Source: Desulfobacula toluolica Tol2 (GTDB taxonomy: Bacteria; Desulfobacterota; Desulfobacteria; Desulfobacterales; Desulfobacteraceae). From it: 64,000 nt of DNA. The position numbers were made by a program, and so were the translations under genes. The stretch is taken from the NCBI RefSeq assembly GCF_000307105.1, contig NC_018645.1, positions 1,934,578-1,998,577 of the forward strand, given 5' to 3'. Shown here in pieces: positions 54,030-63,053 of the stretch (position 1 is its first letter; each line of letters begins with the position of its first letter). Below the pieces are notes generated by a model. The model saw only the letters and a program-made list of their open reading frames with translations. It had not been told where the DNA came from and ran no database searches.

Positions 54030-55372
54030 GTACGTTTTTTTAAATTGTCCCGTTTAATGATTTTATGGAGCGTCACGCGGTTTATGCCAAGGATCTCTGC
54101 CGACCGGGTAATCTGCCAGTCCTGTTCATCCAGTATCCGAAGTATATGTTCTTTTTGTACAGCCTTTAATGTCTGTTCAATAGTTATGGCTGCCCGTGCC
54201 GGCTGCAGAAATGAAAAATCCCCGGCACCGAGAGTCCGGGATTTACTCAACACAACGGCGCGTTCAATGGCATTTTCCAGTTCCCTGACATTTCCCGGCC
54301 AGTCGTAAGATTTCAACAGCGTGATGGCATCCGGTTTGATCCTGTTCACATGTTTCGTTGTTTCATGGCTGTATTTTTCCATGAAATGCACCGTTAGAAG
54401 TTCAATATCATCTTTCCGCTCCCGCAAGGTTGGCAAATGGATTTTTATCACGTTAATGCGGTAATAGAAATCTTCCCTGAACACCCCGTCCATGATGCGG
54501 TTCTCAAGGTTTTGCCGGGTAGCTGAAATAAGGCGGAAATCAACCGCAACAGGTGTCTTGCTGCCAACGCTGAATATTTTTTTGTCCTCCAGTACCCGGA
54601 GTAGATCTATCTGCATTTTTGCACTGATATCACCGATTTCATCCAAAAACAGGGTGCCGCCGGAAACTATTTCCAGAAAGCCTTTTCTGGCATGTGTCGC
54701 CCCGGTAAACGCCCCTTTTTTATGCCCGAACAATTCACTTTCCATGAGCGTGTCCGGCAGTGCGCCGCAGTTGATGGCAATAAAGGGAAGCTCTGCCCTT
54801 GGGCTTTTGGCATGGATGGCTTTTGCCACCAGTTCTTTTCCCGTACCGGTTTCCCCGGTGATCAAAACGGACGAATCACTCTGCGCCACTTCCGGGATTA
54901 ATGAATACAGTTTTTTCATGGGTGCTGACTGGCCGATGATGTTATCAAACCGGGTGATCTGTTCCAGATGTCCTTTTAAATAATAATAATCCGATGTGAT
55001 TTTCTGCTGTCGGAAGATCCGTTCCATCACCAGTGACAGCTGGCGTGGCTTGAAAGGTTTAAGCAAATAGTCGCTGGCGCCGGTGCGCATCGCTTTTACC
55101 GCGCTTTCAATGGAACCGTAGGCGGTAATGATCACCACCATGATCTCCGGGTATTCCTCTTTTACTTTCTCAAGCAGTTCAAGGCCATCCATACCCGGCA
55201 TTTTAATATCCACAAACATTACCTGAAAAGGCTTTTGTTCAAGTTTCTCCAGAGCTTCTAAACCGGAAGCGGCAGTATCCATTTCATGGCCGTATTTTTC
55301 AAACCATGTCAAAAGAGATTCCCGAACAATCAGCTCGTCATCCACAATCATGATTCTAATTTTATTATCCAT
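54026..55372 (-). CDS. NtrC-family sigma-54 response regulator
   Basis: 448 residues: receiver (IMIVDDELIVRESLL, acceptor in MFVDIKMPGMDG, KPF), AAA+ domain with GETGTGKELVAKAIH (about 169-183), the sigma-54 contact GAFTGATHARKG and GTLFLDEIGDIS, then a Fis-type HTH (ITRSAEILGINRVTLHKII). It lies 2 bases after the kinase gene and overlaps the archaemetzincin gene. The sigma-54 promoter before the GcvH-like gene is its most likely nearby target. Confidence 0.95.
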   Translation of the reverse strand: MDNKIRIMIVDDELIVRESLLTWFEKYGHEMDTAASGLEALEKLEQKPFQVMFVDIKMPGMDGLELLEKVKEEYPEIMVVIITAYGSIESAVKAMRTGASDYLLKPFKPRQLSLVMERIFRQQKITSDYYYLKGHLEQITRFDNIIGQSAPMKKLYSLIPEVAQSDSSVLITGETGTGKELVAKAIHAKSPRAELPFIAINCGALPDTLMESELFGHKKGAFTGATHARKGFLEIVSGGTLFLDEIGDISAKMQIDLLRVLEDKKIFSVGSKTPVAVDFRLISATRQNLENRIMDGVFREDFYYRINVIKIHLPTLRERKDDIELLTVHFMEKYSHETTKHVNRIKPDAITLLKSYDWPGNVRELENAIERAVVLSKSRTLGAGDFSFLQPARAAITIEQTLKAVQKEHILRILDEQDWQITRSAEILGINRVTLHKIIKRDNLKKRT

Positions 55373-55374
55373 GC

Positions 55375-56943
55375 TTATCCTCCGTCAGGATCATGGTCAA
55401 CCGAAGATATTACAGGGAAAGTCAGTGTAAATGCAGAGCCTTCTCCCTCCCTGCTTTTGATTTTTATAGTCCCCTTATGGTTCTTGACCACGCCGTGCAC
55501 AATGGACAGTCCCAGCCCCGTACCCTGGCCGACATCCTTTGTGGTAAAAAAAGGATCGAACAGGTTATCCCTTAACTTTTCCGGAATGCCGTACCCGGTG
55601 TCCCGGATTTCAACACAGGCGTTTTCCGATTCCTTATCCATCCAGGATGTAACAACCAGATCCCCACCGTCCAGCATTGATTCATTGGCATTAAAAATCA
55701 GGTTCAGGAAACACTGCTGAAGCTGGTTGATATCCCCTTCAAGAATTAGCGGAGCAGGGTACAGATCTGTTGCCAGTTTGATATTCCCGAGTTCCAGCTT
55801 ATGCCGGGTAAGGGAGAGAACTGCATTTAAAACTTCGTTTAAATCGATATGCTTATGTTCCAGGCCGGATTCCCTGGCAAAGAAGAGCATCCCGGAAACG
55901 ATACTCCCGCAACGCTCCAGTTCCGTTGACATGAGCGACAGATGGTCTTTGAATTTTTTTAAGTCATCATCCTCTGGGCGTCCGGCATTTAAAATATCCA
56001 GCATATAATCACAGAATGTTAAAATTCCCTGGATGGGGTTGTTGATTTCATGGGCACAGCTTGCCGCTAATTTGCCTAAAGAAATCATCCGGTCTTCCTG
56101 GATCATTTTCTGGATATCGGATTTGAATTCTTTAACCCGCTTGTTCCACCGGTCTGAGAACTCAGCCGTAATATCCCGCCAGAACTCGATAACCTGTATG
56201 ACATCACCGTCGTCATTCTTAATTGGATAGGTGGTAAGGTTGCAGTACATCTTATGACCGTCCGGTCCTGGATGATCATGGATCACATGGGCATTTTTGC
56301 CGGTTCTTAACGTTTCAAGCATGGGGCATTTCACCCCGGGAAAAGCACTTGAACAAGGGGCCTTTATTCCGTGGGAAATTTCATGGCAATGGGCGCCGAT
56401 AACTTGGTCCTTTGTTTTTTTTACCGTATTAAGATAGGCATCGTTGACATCGACAATGGTAAAATCCGTGTTTATGATGACAATTGCAGCCGTACTCTGC
56501 TGGATCAGTAAGTTGGAAAAGGTTTTTTCGGCAATAAGCTTCTTTTCAGTTGATTTCAGCCGCTGGTTCGTATCCAATAAGTTGCGCAGTATTCTGCTGA
56601 TATTGTACTCAAGGACACCGACGCCCTTGGGTTTCAAACGGATGATCTCAAGCAGTACGTTCCGGCTACCCGTAAGCTCCAGGACACTGTCAAGGTGTTC
56701 GATATTCAGCAAATCATGGAGATCATCGGTCGTATAAATTCCCATTTTTTCGGCAAGCAGGATACCCTCTGCACGAGCATTCTTATCGCACACCCCCAGT
56801 ATTTTGATATCGAAAAAGGGAAAAGGATCATTATGGATGAGTCCAAGGAAAAATCGGCAGGTCCGGCCGCCGCCCACAATGGCGATATTAAGTGAGAACG
56901 TGGCATTTTCATGATTCCCTGGGATATTGTTTTTAGTCTCCAT
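55375..56943 (-). CDS. Soluble PAS histidine kinase with N-terminal Rossmann-like domain
   Basis: 522 residues from the ATG at 56943 (GGAGGGTGG upstream; an open TTG at 56979 is rejected). Residues about 15-130 form a nucleotide-binding-like fold (LNIAIVGGGRTCRFF, KILGVCDKNARAEGILLAE, LDSVLELTGS). Next come a PAS domain (about 155-270, with an HCHEISHG and CP cysteine segment typical of PAS_4), HisKA (CAHEINNPIQGIL), and HATPase (NLIFNANESM, DTGYGIPEKL, GTGLGLSIVHG). No membrane helices, so the input is cytoplasmic. Cognate to the NtrC regulator 2 bases downstream. Confidence 0.92.
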   Translation of the reverse strand: METKNNIPGNHENATFSLNIAIVGGGRTCRFFLGLIHNDPFPFFDIKILGVCDKNARAEGILLAEKMGIYTTDDLHDLLNIEHLDSVLELTGSRNVLLEIIRLKPKGVGVLEYNISRILRNLLDTNQRLKSTEKKLIAEKTFSNLLIQQSTAAIVIINTDFTIVDVNDAYLNTVKKTKDQVIGAHCHEISHGIKAPCSSAFPGVKCPMLETLRTGKNAHVIHDHPGPDGHKMYCNLTTYPIKNDDGDVIQVIEFWRDITAEFSDRWNKRVKEFKSDIQKMIQEDRMISLGKLAASCAHEINNPIQGILTFCDYMLDILNAGRPEDDDLKKFKDHLSLMSTELERCGSIVSGMLFFARESGLEHKHIDLNEVLNAVLSLTRHKLELGNIKLATDLYPAPLILEGDINQLQQCFLNLIFNANESMLDGGDLVVTSWMDKESENACVEIRDTGYGIPEKLRDNLFDPFFTTKDVGQGTGLGLSIVHGVVKNHKGTIKIKSREGEGSAFTLTFPVISSVDHDPDGG

Positions 56944-57163
56944 TCGGCCACCCTCCAGTTTGATTATACTGCCCCGCAATTGAGACGACCTCTGCCTGGA
57001 TTTCGTTTTTAAGCGATGCGGGTTCGATTACTCTGACATCGACCACACCATACTTCACTTTACCCTTGACGACCTCCTGAATATGGTCAACTGATAGATC
57101 GCGTTCCCGCAAGGTGACATCAAGCCCTTCTTTAGCATAAACGTCTCTTTCAACAGCGGTATA
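56933..57163 (-). pseudogene. Fragment of NMT1/THI5-like substrate-binding protein
   Basis: In one frame the minus strand encodes YTAVERDVYAKEGLDVTL and DHIQEVVKGKVKYGVVDV, which match the first part of an NMT1/THI5-type periplasmic binding domain, then about 35 unmatched residues to a stop that overlaps the kinase start. A stop lies just upstream and no start is present, so it is a remnant. Confidence 0.6.
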
Positions 57164-57655
57164 CTATCCGGAAAATTGAAATTGATGATACCATTTTAAC
57201 TGTATCGTAACAGGTTTCAGCTTTTCAGATGAGTTTGCCGGATATCTGCAAAAACTCAACATAGTTGCAGTGAAAAAAAATAGAAAATTTAGGATATTCA
57301 TGAACTCTCCTGAGTTGTTGATTAATCCTTTTGAATTATGTCATAGTATATGATTTTAGATTCATTCAAACAACTTATTCTTCAAAAAATCATAACTTGC
57401 ATCAATCTGGATGCTCAAGATACTCATGAATTCAAATAATATCCAGGATAAAAAAGGGTGCTGATCAAGGTATAGTTGGACTGGTTTTCAACAATTGTCA
57501 GGGCGTACACATTACCGGCATCATCGGTGATCGGCTTTGATTTCAAAATAGGCAGGAATGGCAGATGAAATGCGGGGGCTTCAGCGTCGAGGCCCGAGCG
57601 TGCCTTTTAATTTGTTATGTTGCCAGGTTTTTAAAAAAAAATCAAACCACAACAG
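57164..57655. other. Intergenic region, no gene seen
   Basis: About 490 bases with stops in all frames and no recognisable RNA structure; probably decayed sequence between gene remnants. Confidence 0.4.
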
Positions 57656-57829
57656 AGACCGGACGGGAGCGCCGGTGTTTTTATAAAGGAGAATGAAAAC
57701 AAAATTTTGTTCAGCCTTGATAAACATAAGGTGGAACAAATAATAAACCTGCTTTTAAAATTCGGCCCTGAGTCAGTCGAGAGAATCAAAAAATACCGGC
57801 AAGTTAAGGATGGAGGGTTAAATGAATAA
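57656..57829 (+). pseudogene. Short ORF remnant upstream of a DUF5131 fragment
   Basis: The frame encodes GVFIKENENKILFSL, then DKHKVEQIINLLLKFGPESV and ERIKKYRQVKDGGLNE, with a stop at 57827-57829 overlapping the next ATG. No ATG or GTG start fits. The helical C-terminus looks like a real protein end; family not recognised. Confidence 0.4.
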
Positions 57830-57887
57830 AATCGGTATTGAATACCTGGATTACACATGGAACTCCACCCCACGACCGCAAACCTGA
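57822..57887 (+). pseudogene. Truncated DUF5131 (Gp37/Gp68-like) start
   Basis: ATG followed by NKIGIEYLDYTWNST, the typical opening of DUF5131 phage-type radical-SAM-like proteins, ending at a stop after 21 residues. GGAGGG precedes the ATG. Clearly a remnant. Confidence 0.5.
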
Positions 57888-57976
57888 ACTTTCGGCTATT
57901 AGTTTATTGTCTTGTGATAGGACTTCGGTTATGCCATATTCTTTGCGTGAAAGGAAATAATTGGAGATTTTAAATC

Positions 57977-58234
57977 ATGTTGAAAAAGTTATTGAGTGTT
58001 GCAAAGAATATGGCAGATGATGTGGCCATCAAAAAAACAAAAGAAACTTTAATTAGGGCTGCAGAAGAAAATGGAATTGAAATAAACAAACTGCTCACCC
58101 CGGCTATTGAAGAAAAATTTGATGAGTTATTACATACTATTCTCAATGAGCATGGTTATGCTAAATTAGCAGCAATGGGTTTAATGACAAGTTTTAAAAA
58201 AATAAGGGTGATTGAAAGAGATCAGCAAACATAA
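57977..58234 (+). CDS. Small hypothetical protein
   Basis: 85 residues, mostly helical and charged (LLSVAKNMADDVAIKKTKE, EENGIEINKLLTPAIEEKF), with a hydrophobic LAAMGLMTSF near the end. GGAGATTTTAAATC precedes the ATG. I recognise no family. It is 23 bases before the PNPOx-like gene, so likely co-transcribed. Confidence 0.65.
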   Translation: MLKKLLSVAKNMADDVAIKKTKETLIRAAEENGIEINKLLTPAIEEKFDELLHTILNEHGYAKLAAMGLMTSFKKIRVIERDQQT

Positions 58235-58257
58235 AAAAAAATGCACAGGAAAATTAC

Positions 58258-58872
58258 ATGGTATTTGGAAAAAGACAAGCCATTTCAAAACTGGACGATG
58301 TCCTCAATACAAGCTGGAGACTTTTGCATAAAGGCGTTGAAAACTTCAAGCATCCGTTTTATCGACCAGTCCTTTCCACCATGAATGGTAACAAACCCGA
58401 TGTGCGAACTGTCATTTTGAGGGGTTTTTCAGAAGAGGACAGGACTTTGATATGTCACTGTGATGCTCGAACTCCCAAGGTTTCACAGATCCAAGATAAT
58501 CCCAATGTGAGCTGGTTATTTTATCATCCTGAAGAATGGCTGCAACTTCGCCTTTCAGGAAAAGCTGTGATCCATACTGATGATAAAATTGCTGAATCTC
58601 AATGGGAAAAGGTGCGCCTGACAAGTCGAATTAATTATTGTGCTGAAATCCCGCCAGGTTCGGTCACGGAGAAACCTACTTCAGGCCTGCCGAATTTTCT
58701 TCGTGATAAGACGTCTAAGCTGTTTGACTGTCCTGAAGCCCGTAAAAATTTTGCCGTCATTGTCTGCCGATTCGATCAAATGGACTGGCTGATGCTAAAA
58801 TTGACGGGTCACCTCCGGGCGAGATTTCACTGGGAGAAAGATCACATTGACGCATCATGGATAATCCCTTGA
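58258..58872 (+). CDS. Pyridoxamine 5'-phosphate oxidase-family flavoprotein
   Basis: 204 residues. The split-barrel FMN-binding pattern DVRTVILRGFSEEDRTLICHC (split RTVILRGF and LICHCDARTPKV) and WLQLRLSGKAVIH, with a C-terminal GHLRARFHW, matches the Alr4036/PdxH-like group. It lacks the full PdxH substrate signature, so a role in B6 metabolism is not assured; general FMN oxidoreductase is a safer call. Confidence 0.85.
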   Translation: MVFGKRQAISKLDDVLNTSWRLLHKGVENFKHPFYRPVLSTMNGNKPDVRTVILRGFSEEDRTLICHCDARTPKVSQIQDNPNVSWLFYHPEEWLQLRLSGKAVIHTDDKIAESQWEKVRLTSRINYCAEIPPGSVTEKPTSGLPNFLRDKTSKLFDCPEARKNFAVIVCRFDQMDWLMLKLTGHLRARFHWEKDHIDASWIIP

Positions 58873-58886
58873 TCTTTTATGGCACA

Positions 58887-58917
58887 ATTCACTTAAGCTT
58901 AATTTGCTTAAGTGAAT
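58887..58917. repeat. Perfect 12-bp inverted repeat after the PNPOx-like gene
   Basis: ATTCACTTAAGC (58887-58898) and GCTTAAGTGAAT (58906-58917), 7-base loop. No T tract on either side, so it is only a possible terminator. Confidence 0.5.
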
Positions 58918-59052
58918 ATCGGGTTCTTCAGTAGGGTTTCGAACCTCCCGGCTTTGATATGGAAATTGCCCACTTTTTCTTTGAGATGGGTGCTGAGTTT
59001 TCTGGTGTCACCTTTAACATGATCAAAACAGGTTTCACATCATAGCTCTTAT

Positions 59053-59598
59053 TCATTTTCTACAGCTTCGAACAAATCCATAACCCGCCCCAATAAATCC
59101 TCCGGCGAGGTGGCTGAATTGTGAGATCCTGTCTATTTTTAAAGTCGAAACCACTTCAGACCCAACAAAAAGCACTGCAATCACTATAAATGTCAAGGGT
59201 ATCTCTTTGGATTTGATGTTTGAAAAAGAACTGAGCAAAATCAGCATGAATGCTATGCCGCTGCCACCTATAAGAGAATTTGAGAATAAAAAAGCGTTTA
59301 ATAATGCTGTGGATATTGCTGTGATCAAGATCATCTCTAACAGCTTACCGGAACCGTATTTTTCTTCAAGCAAAGGGCCGACAAGAAGAATTATCATCAG
59401 ATTTCCAATGAGATGATTCCAACCGACATGACCGGCAATATAAGACACTGATCTGAGATAAAAATACAGGTTTGAGAATGATAAATTGGCAGGGGAAGAA
59501 AGATATTGTGCTAAAATTTCATTGCTCAAAAACGTCAAAACACATATCGAGAATATCGCATAGGTCAAAATTACAGGTGCGTTGTATTTGATCTTCAT
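59053..59598 (-). CDS. Rhomboid-family intramembrane serine protease
   Basis: 181 residues with about six hydrophobic helices, the compact bacterial form. The TM2 motif is GWNHLIGNLM (HxxxN), the active-site Ser is in LIGGSGIAFM (GxSG) and the catalytic His in FSHLAGGFIGAGYGF. It is followed by no partner; upstream 9 bases away is a DUF3820 gene on the same strand. Confidence 0.9.
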   Translation of the reverse strand: MKIKYNAPVILTYAIFSICVLTFLSNEILAQYLSSPANLSFSNLYFYLRSVSYIAGHVGWNHLIGNLMIILLVGPLLEEKYGSGKLLEMILITAISTALLNAFLFSNSLIGGSGIAFMLILLSSFSNIKSKEIPLTFIVIAVLFVGSEVVSTLKIDRISQFSHLAGGFIGAGYGFVRSCRK

Positions 59599-59607
59599 CT
59601 GCAGTCC

Positions 59608-59823
59608 TTATCTAAAAAGATATTCAAGTCCATTAAGCTTGATTTCATAAACAGCCCGCAGCATCTCTCCAAGTTTTCCTTCTGGGAAACCTTTTTGTGA
59701 AAACCAGACCAAATACCGTTCCGGAAGATCTACTAAGCGCAACCCCTTATATTTGCCAAATGGCATTTTTGCAGTTGCAAGTGCAATGAATGCTTCTTTA
59801 TCAGTTTGAATAAGTTTAGTCAT
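59608..59823 (-). CDS. DUF3820 family protein
   Basis: 71 residues; MPFGKYKGLRLVDLPERYLVW and FPEGKLGEML are the DUF3820 hallmarks (segments given partly). Family function is not established. It lies 9 bases upstream of the rhomboid gene and is probably co-transcribed. Confidence 0.88.
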   Translation of the reverse strand: MTKLIQTDKEAFIALATAKMPFGKYKGLRLVDLPERYLVWFSQKGFPEGKLGEMLRAVYEIKLNGLEYLFR

Positions 59824-59904
59824 TATAAAGTGGTTTCCCTAAAAAAAAGAGCTGTTATGGTTTGAGATAGAATGTCAACAATACAAAAACCGATAATAAA
59901 ATAA

Positions 59905-60903
59905 TTAACCGTGCAGGGCAAGCTCAAGTTGTTTGATGCTTTTTGCGCACCCCATAACCACAACTATATCTCCTTGTTCAAGTTTTGTGTCTGCTTTGGG
60001 GTTAAAAATCATGCGGTTTTCTTTGTTTTGTATGGCGATTATAATCAGATCCATGTCCTTTCGTATTCCGGAATCAATAAGTTTTACGCCTATCAGTTTT
60101 GATCCTGGTTTTACTAAGAGTTCTTCAATCTGAATATCGGTTGTGTCATCGGCAAAAGCCATTTCAAGAAACTTAATTACCGTGGGGCGAAGAATGGCAT
60201 GGGCCATGCGCCTTGCGCCAATATCATAAGGCGATATGACCTTGTCCGCACCTGCTGCCAGCAATGTTTTTTTGGATAAATCTTGAGTTGCCCGTGCCAC
60301 CACAAAAAGTTTGGGATTTAACTGCTTGGCAAGCAATACCAGAAAAACATTTTCCGCATCTGTTGCAACCACGCCTATTATTCCCACAGCTCTTTCAATC
60401 CCGGCTCTTATCAAAAGGTTCTCATTGGCAGCCTCGCCCATAAGATACAGGATGCCGTCTTCATTCATGGTTTCCACAAGATCATGATCGCGTTCTATCA
60501 CCACCACATCAATGTATTTTTGAATAAGATATCGAGTCAGCAGCTTGCCGATTCTTCCATAGCCGCAGACAATGTAGTGCCCTTTAAGTTTTTTGATCTG
60601 ATTGTCCAATTTATACCTCCCAAGTACAAGTCTGATTCGCCCTTCCACCAGGAATTTAATAATATCACTGATCAAATACAGGAAAAACCCGCCGCCGAGA
60701 AGAATAAGCAGAATTGTAAAAATGCGTCCCTTTTCACTGACTTGTCTCACCTCGCCGTATCCCACAGTAGCAAGGGTGATGATTGTCATATATAAAGAAT
60801 CCATGAACCGCCAGTGTTCGATAACCATATATCCAACTATCCCTAGGATGATAAGTGTAAGAAAAAGTAGGATGGATGTGATGATTTGTTTTGGTCGATT
60901 CAT
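59905..60903 (-). CDS. Potassium channel with RCK (TrkA-N/TrkA-C) domains
   Basis: 332 residues. Two transmembrane helices flank the pore ITLATVGYGEV (selectivity filter TVGYG) within the first 90 residues. TrkA-N follows (HYIVCGYGRIGKLLTRYL, then VVIERDHDLVE) and TrkA-C (IGVKLIDSGIRKDMDLIII, NPKADTKLEQGDIVVVMG). A ligand-gated K+ channel of the MthK/Kch type is the usual reading. Confidence 0.93.
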   Translation of the reverse strand: MNRPKQIITSILLFLTLIILGIVGYMVIEHWRFMDSLYMTIITLATVGYGEVRQVSEKGRIFTILLILLGGGFFLYLISDIIKFLVEGRIRLVLGRYKLDNQIKKLKGHYIVCGYGRIGKLLTRYLIQKYIDVVVIERDHDLVETMNEDGILYLMGEAANENLLIRAGIERAVGIIGVVATDAENVFLVLLAKQLNPKLFVVARATQDLSKKTLLAAGADKVISPYDIGARRMAHAILRPTVIKFLEMAFADDTTDIQIEELLVKPGSKLIGVKLIDSGIRKDMDLIIIAIQNKENRMIFNPKADTKLEQGDIVVVMGCAKSIKQLELALHG

Positions 60904-60989
60904 TGTTTTACCACTGGAATCATTGCAATACCTTAAACAAACTTTTTATTAAATTTGTTTGGATGTTTTTAGACGGCAGGTATAAAATT

Positions 60990-61334
60990 TTACAATTGTT
61001 GATCCTGGAGTGGGAGTGGGAAACCCTGTTCGGCAGCCATCTTATATTTGCTGAAAACATATGGTTCGTAAATTGTCGGGTTGTCCTGAAGTTTACTGAG
61101 CCTGCCATCCAATTCCATTCTTTTTTTGCTGTTTCTCCAATTGTTCCAGTCTTCAAGTTTTTCCCATTTGCTGATCACCATCACTTTGTTTGTTTTTTCC
61201 GCACAAATAAGTGTTTCTCCTGAAATATATCCTTTTTGATCCATTGCATTGAAACGCAGATTTTTAAGATGTGCAAAAAAATCTTTTTCCTTTCCATCGG
61301 TTACGTCCCTTTTGATTATAACTTTTACAATCAT
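60990..61334 (-). CDS. Antibiotic biosynthesis monooxygenase (ABM)-domain protein
   Basis: 114 residues with the ferredoxin-like ABM fold: VKVIIKRDVTDGKEKDFF at the N-terminus, GYISGETLI, then VMVISKWEKLEDWNNWRNS, as in small quinol/haem-type monooxygenases. Substrate not predictable. GGGGGAATC precedes the ATG. Single gene. Confidence 0.85.
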   Translation of the reverse strand: MIVKVIIKRDVTDGKEKDFFAHLKNLRFNAMDQKGYISGETLICAEKTNKVMVISKWEKLEDWNNWRNSKKRMELDGRLSKLQDNPTIYEPYVFSKYKMAAEQGFPLPLQDQQL

Positions 61335-61523
61335 GATTCCCCCTTTGACAGTGTTGTTTTAAAAAAAGAGTTGATTTTCTTCGTATTCAACCCAAAAATT
61401 TATGTCTTGTGGCTTGGAAAAGTATTTCCTTTTTAATAGTTGCTATGGGCAGACTTGGTATTTCGCCAGGTTTTGCCCTCAATAAATAATGAAAGTCACT
61501 ATTGGGGTTACCCAGAACTTTCA

Positions 61524-62168
61524 TTAAAAAGGCGATAGAAATTTGAGAATCAGTGGTTTTAAGTGAACATACAACTGGTAGCCCAGCATAGCAATGCACT
61601 CTGCGTCAAGGTAGGATTCCACGGTTCGTTCAAAAAGAATGGAACAGTCTGCCGGAAATCCTTCATCTGCATCATTGAACAGTAAGAGCATCGGAACTTT
61701 TGGCAGGGCATCAATCTGTATGGCCAGGTCATAATTGACGTCCAGACCCGTGGGGTATCCGTTCAATGCGGCCATGCATTGTTTTAGTTTTTCGGTATTC
61801 CCGGCAAATCGTTCAGCAATGGCCTTTTCTCCATTGTCCCGGAAATAGACGGTCAGGGGGCCGGCATCCTTGAGATCTTTGAAACTGACCCATTGCGGGT
61901 CATGGGGCAGTGTTACCGGGCACATCAGTAAATAACGAAACAAAATAATACAGATATCATAGATGGGTCTTTTCCCTGATGTGTCTTTGATTCCCTTTGA
62001 TGAGATGTCATAGACTTTGTCAAAAAAAGTCAATTTTACGGATTTGCCCCATTGGTTTTCATGAATCTTCCCGCCCAGTTTTCTTGAAATGGAATTAAAG
62101 TCAAGGCATGCAATACGTTGAAGATAGTCGTTATAATGTTTTTCAAACATTTTGGATTTGGGTTCCAT
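61524..62168 (-). CDS. DUF3786 domain protein
   Basis: 214 residues. NSISRKLGGKI, VKLTFFDKVYDIS, LFRYLLMCP, WVSFKDLKDAGPLTVYF and LNGYPTGLDVNYD match DUF3786, a family of anaerobes often near corrinoid or methyl-transfer genes. No such neighbours here. Function unknown. Confidence 0.85.
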   Translation of the reverse strand: MEPKSKMFEKHYNDYLQRIACLDFNSISRKLGGKIHENQWGKSVKLTFFDKVYDISSKGIKDTSGKRPIYDICIILFRYLLMCPVTLPHDPQWVSFKDLKDAGPLTVYFRDNGEKAIAERFAGNTEKLKQCMAALNGYPTGLDVNYDLAIQIDALPKVPMLLLFNDADEGFPADCSILFERTVESYLDAECIAMLGYQLYVHLKPLILKFLSPF

Positions 62169-62289
62169 AGGATTGTTTTTTTAACCTTTTTAATAGCGAT
62201 TTTGGGCTTTTTCCAGTTTTGAGTTTCGGTACATAATGGCAAATTGGGATGGATCAATCGTCATGACAATAAAATAAGTAAAAGGAATT

Positions 62290-62329
62290 TTAAAAAAAGA
62301 GACCGAATCCGGGACAGAATCGGTCTCTT
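62290..62329 (-). terminator. Terminator of the dodecin gene
   Basis: AAGAGACCGA (62297-62306) and TCGGTCTCTT (62320-62329), a perfect 10-bp stem; on the minus strand TTTTTTTAAAATT follows. It is about 140 bases beyond the dodecin stop. Confidence 0.8.
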
Positions 62330-62465
62330 AAAATCTATCAAAATAAATATTTTTCTGCGCCCGTTTCTTGTTTCCCTGTGTTAACGGATTTCAACCCATT
62401 GAAATTAAGTAAAATTAATCTTAAGATGAGATTTTCCATCTTGGCATTTGATTTTACTGTATTGA

Positions 62466-62672
62466 TTATTCAAGTTTAAATGAAACTTTTAATTTGGTAC
62501 GGTAACCAACAATTCTGTTATCCTCCAAACGCATATCCATCTTAACCACCTCTGCTACGCGTATGTCACGAACAGATTTGTCAACCGCTGCAACAGCAAC
62601 CTTTGCGGCATCTTCCCAGGAAGTTTCAGAAAATCCTACGACTTCAATTAATTTGTAAACACTTTTTTCCAT
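62466..62672 (-). CDS. Dodecin family flavin-binding protein
   Basis: 68 residues: SVYKLIEVVGFSETSWEDA, a central helix AAKVAVAAVDKSV, and strands VVKMDMRLEDNRIVGYRTK and LKVSFKLE. This is the dodecin length and pattern, a 12-mer that stores or buffers flavin. Monocistronic with its own terminator. Confidence 0.93.
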   Translation of the reverse strand: MEKSVYKLIEVVGFSETSWEDAAKVAVAAVDKSVRDIRVAEVVKMDMRLEDNRIVGYRTKLKVSFKLE

Positions 62673-63053
62673 GACAATCTCCTTTCAAAAGTTAAAATGA
62701 TCTTAAAAATGAGTTTGGTACAATCTTGGAATTGTGAGATAAATCATTGCACCTGTTTATTAATGATACAGATAACCAAACGGTTTGCAAGTTATTTTTT
62801 TTAAAGATGAAATAATCCTGTTTTCGGAATGATCAGACCATAGTTTTTATTAAAAGAAAATAACTTTTGAAATTTGGGGATATAAAATTAAAAGTTAAGG
62901 AAAAAGGGTTGAATGTTTACAGAATTATTTCCTGAAATTTGTTGACTTTTTTATTATTTAGCGGTTTGTTATAAGGTTGGGTTCGTAATCTGATTGGTAT
63001 TATTTAAAAAATAGTGTCGGGTAGAGCGGTTTTTGAATAAAAAGGAAAAAAAC
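62673..63053. other. Intergenic region between dodecin and HDOD genes
   Basis: Divergent promoter region, AT-rich. On the plus strand TTGACT at 62942-62947 followed by a TTATAA region about 20 bases on is a possible promoter. No gene seen. Confidence 0.4.
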
